The notes under the pieces: model-generated | What the model was told of the DNA's origin: nothing | Databases searched by the model: none | What the model saw: the letters and a program-made list of their open reading frames with translations, nothing else | Part shown: piece by piece, positions 62,005-64,000 of the stretch | Layout: each line of letters begins with the position of its first letter | How positions within the stretch are numbered: the first letter of the stretch is position 1 | Made by a program: the position numbers and the translations under genes | Assembly (NCBI RefSeq): GCF_009740395.1 | Contig: NZ_WOXT01000004.1 | Coordinates: forward strand, 124,001 to 188,000 | Direction of reading: 5' to 3' | From: Noviluteimonas gilva | GTDB lineage: Bacteria > Pseudomonadota > Gammaproteobacteria > Xanthomonadales > Xanthomonadaceae | Length of the DNA stretch: 64,000 bases

Positions 62005-64000
62005 CGGGTTTCTCCCTTGGGTGCGCGTGATTCGAGCCATTCGTACAAAACCGGCAACAGGATCAAGGTCAGCAACGTCGAACTCAGAAGCCCACCGACC
62101 ACCACGGTTGCGAGCGGACGTTGTGTTTCGGCGCCCACCCCTGTCGACACGAGCATCGGCACCAGACCGAGGATGGCGACGCTCGCGGTCATCAGAACCG
62201 GGCGCAGGCGGAGGGCTGTTCCTTGCAGGACCGCGTCGCGCACCGATAGGCCTTTGTCGCGTAGTTCGTTGAGGAAGCTCACGAGCACGATGCCGTTGAG
62301 CATCGCGACGCCGAACACCGCGATGAAGCCGATCGCCGAGGGCACCGACAGGTATTGGCCGGTGACGAACAACGCGAGAAGGCCACCGATAGTTGCGAAC
62401 GGCACGTTCGCCAAGATCAACGCCGCGTACTTGATCGAGTTGAACGCCGTGTAGAGCAACAGGAAGATGAAGAAGATCGTGACCGGGACGATAACAGCCA
62501 GCTTCGCGAGCGCACGTTGCTGGTTTTCAAACGCACCGCCCCACTCCACCCAGTAACCCGCCGGCATTTGCACTTGTGCTTGCAACGCGGCGTTGGCCTC
62601 CTTGACGAAGCCGTCAACGTCGCGCCCGCGCACGTCCATTTGGATCACCGCATAACGTTGCAACTGCTCGCGGCGAACGAAGGAGTAACCCTCGGCCACG
62701 GAAACCTCCGCGACCTCCGACAGAGGAACGATCGCACCGGCCGACGTGCGCATCGGAATGCGACGAAGCGCTTCTACCGACGCCTTTGCGTCATCGCCCA
62801 GGCGCACCGAGATGTCGAAACGCTTCACGCCATCGAGCAGCACGCTCACCGGTTCGCCGCCGACACCATTGCGCACGATCGTAAGCACTTCCTCGGCGTT
62901 CATGCCGTGCCGCGCGAGTTCGTCACGATCCACCGCAATGCGAATTTGCGGCTTGCCAACGTTCGCTTCCAGCGAAAGATCGGCGACGCCCGGTACCTTT
63001 GCGAGCACGGTTTTGATCCGACCGCTCAGACGATCGAGCTCCGCGAGGTCTTCGCCGTACAGCTTGAGCGCGAGTGTGGCGCGCACACCCGAGATCAACT
63101 CTTCCACGCGCATTTGGATCGGTTGCGTGTAACCGGGCACGACGTTTGGCACGGTCTTCTCAAGCGTCTCCTGCATCGCGGTTTCGAGCTCCTTGATGTT
63201 GCGACCCGACTTCCACTCGTCTTCTGGCTTGAGCGCCGTATAGATTTCCATGTAGTTGACGTCGGCCGTCTCGCCCTTCTCCGCGCGACCGATCATCGCG
63301 ACCGTCGTGTCGACTTCGGGGAACTGCTTGAACGAATCCGCGATCACCTTGCTGGTGCGAATCGATTCATCCAGCGACGTTGACGGGATACCCGTGATGC
63401 GCCACATGATCGAGCCTTCCTGCAACTGCGGCATGAACTCCTTGCCGAGGAACGGAAACAACGCGAGGCTACCGAGCAGCGCGACGACCGCGCCTATGAC
63501 GACCGCTCTCTTCTTCGCCAGCGCCTTGTCGAGCAAGGGCCCGTAGATGCGCTTGATGCGCGCAACGAGCCACGTGTCGCGTTCCTCCTTGGGCTTGAGG
63601 ATCAGCGATGCGAGCACCGGGATCAGCGTCAGGCTGAGCACGAGCGATCCGGCCATGGCGAACGCGATGTTGAAGGCCATCGGCTTGAACATCTTGCCTT
63701 CAAGACCTTCCAGCGAGAACAACGGAAGGAAGACGACGATGATGATCATGATCGCGAAGGCAATCGGATTGGCGACTTCCTTGGCGGCCGCCAGCACCGC
63801 CGAGGTGCGATCGACTTTTTCGCCGTGAGCTTGTCGCTCAGCCATGATGCGGAATGCGTTCTCCACCATCACCACGGCGCCGTCCACCATCATGCCGATG
63901 CCGATCGCCAAACCCGCGAGCGACATCAGGTTCGCCGATAGCCCGAACTGCCCCATGCCGATGAAGGCGATCAGCATCGCCAGCGGCAAGGTCACGATGA
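62001..64000 (-). CDS. HME-RND heavy-metal efflux pump (CzcA/CusA family), 5' end outside window
   Basis: C-terminal ~666 residues of an ~1030-residue inner-membrane pump. The heavy-metal RND motif GMMVDGAVVMVENAFR in TM4 is present, followed by the second periplasmic porter domain (EFMPQLQEGSIMWRITGIPS, PGYTQPIQMRVEELISGVRA) and the C-terminal membrane half (GGLLALFVTGQYLSVPSAIGFIAVFGVAMLNGIVLVSFLNELR). The reading frame is open to the right edge. Works with MFP and OMF partners presumably encoded further right. Cu/Ag versus Zn/Co/Cd cannot be decided from what is visible. Confidence 0.93.
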   Translation of the reverse strand, partial: IVTLPLAMLIAFIGMGQFGLSANLMSLAGLAIGIGMMVDGAVVMVENAFRIMAERQAHGEKVDRTSAVLAAAKEVANPIAFAIMIIIVVFLPLFSLEGLEGKMFKPMAFNIAFAMAGSLVLSLTLIPVLASLILKPKEERDTWLVARIKRIYGPLLDKALAKKRAVVIGAVVALLGSLALFPFLGKEFMPQLQEGSIMWRITGIPSTSLDESIRTSKVIADSFKQFPEVDTTVAMIGRAEKGETADVNYMEIYTALKPEDEWKSGRNIKELETAMQETLEKTVPNVVPGYTQPIQMRVEELISGVRATLALKLYGEDLAELDRLSGRIKTVLAKVPGVADLSLEANVGKPQIRIAVDRDELARHGMNAEEVLTIVRNGVGGEPVSVLLDGVKRFDISVRLGDDAKASVEALRRIPMRTSAGAIVPLSEVAEVSVAEGYSFVRREQLQRYAVIQMDVRGRDVDGFVKEANAALQAQVQMPAGYWVEWGGAFENQQRALAKLAVIVPVTIFFIFLLLYTAFNSIKYAALILANVPFATIGGLLALFVTGQYLSVPSAIGFIAVFGVAMLNGIVLVSFLNELRDKGLSVRDAVLQGTALRLRPVLMTASVAILGLVPMLVSTGVGAETQRPLATVVVGGLLSSTLLTLILLPVLYEWLESRAPKGETR

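Noticed and set aside
1-64000. CRISPR array, rRNA operon, insertion sequence
   Set aside because: No regularly spaced repeats, no rRNA-like sequence and no transposase or IS inverted repeats were seen; the only mobile-element gene is the integrase at 58986.

Overview
The window is GC-rich bacterial chromosome with almost no non-coding slack. Gene order and content point to a gammaproteobacterium of the Xanthomonadaceae (Lysobacter/Xanthomonas-like). Three things support this: the lexA-recA-recX-alaS-csrA string, a LexA operator of the xanthomonad type TTAG-N6-TACTA in front of lexA, and a PrxQ-type Bcp with the xanthomonad cysteine pair. The species is inferred, not proven.

Positions 1-31.7 kb are ordinary core chromosome: pantothenate and folate genes (panD-panC-panB, folK-pcnB), tRNA-Glu, a 7Fe ferredoxin, bamC-dapA divergent from gcvR-bcp-phoH, thiD, an ECF sigma/anti-sigma pair, tRNA-Arg(CCU) directly in front of a lysine-catabolic aldehyde dehydrogenase, pyrD-murB, tRNA-Arg(ACG), tRNA-Ser(GCU), csrA, alaS, the SOS genes recX-recA-lexA, pncC, mutS, hslR, the rplS-trmD-rimM-rpsP operon, and ffh. 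Positions 31.7-37.3 kb hold a cytochrome-assembly-type membrane protein and a MarR-controlled tripartite EmrAB-type efflux operon with its own outer-membrane channel; a perfect inverted repeat lies in the marR promoter. radA follows on the other strand.

Positions 38.8-55.6 kb, all on the minus strand, are a compact Wzx/Wzy-type exopolysaccharide locus. It has a low-molecular-weight tyrosine phosphatase, a WecA initiating transferase fused to a catalytically degenerate UDP-GlcNAc 2-epimerase-like domain, a Wzc-type tyrosine kinase, two tandem asparagine-synthase-like proteins that lack the glutaminase half, two tandem Tat-exported right-handed beta-helix proteins, a flippase, a polymerase-like membrane protein, one GT4 glycosyltransferase, a YdcF-like protein and a Wza-type exporter. 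One or two sugars plus polymer-modifying enzymes is an unusual composition. Two RNA-level signals suggest CsrA/Rsm control: a near-consensus CsrA hairpin in the wzc leader, and a 169-nt segment after wza with serial hairpins displaying AAGGA/AGGGA loops followed by an intrinsic terminator, which looks like an Rsm-type decoy RNA.

Positions 55.7-58.7 kb carry small exported or membrane proteins and a DUF1254 protein. At 58786 a 47-nt 3' fragment of tRNA-Thr(CGU), still followed by its terminator, marks the left end of an integrated element. Its tyrosine recombinase starts about 150 bp inside, and a hypothetical gene and a heavy-metal efflux operon (HME-RND pump, P-II-like protein, CDF exporter) follow. 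The element runs off the right edge, where an intact tRNA-Thr would be expected.
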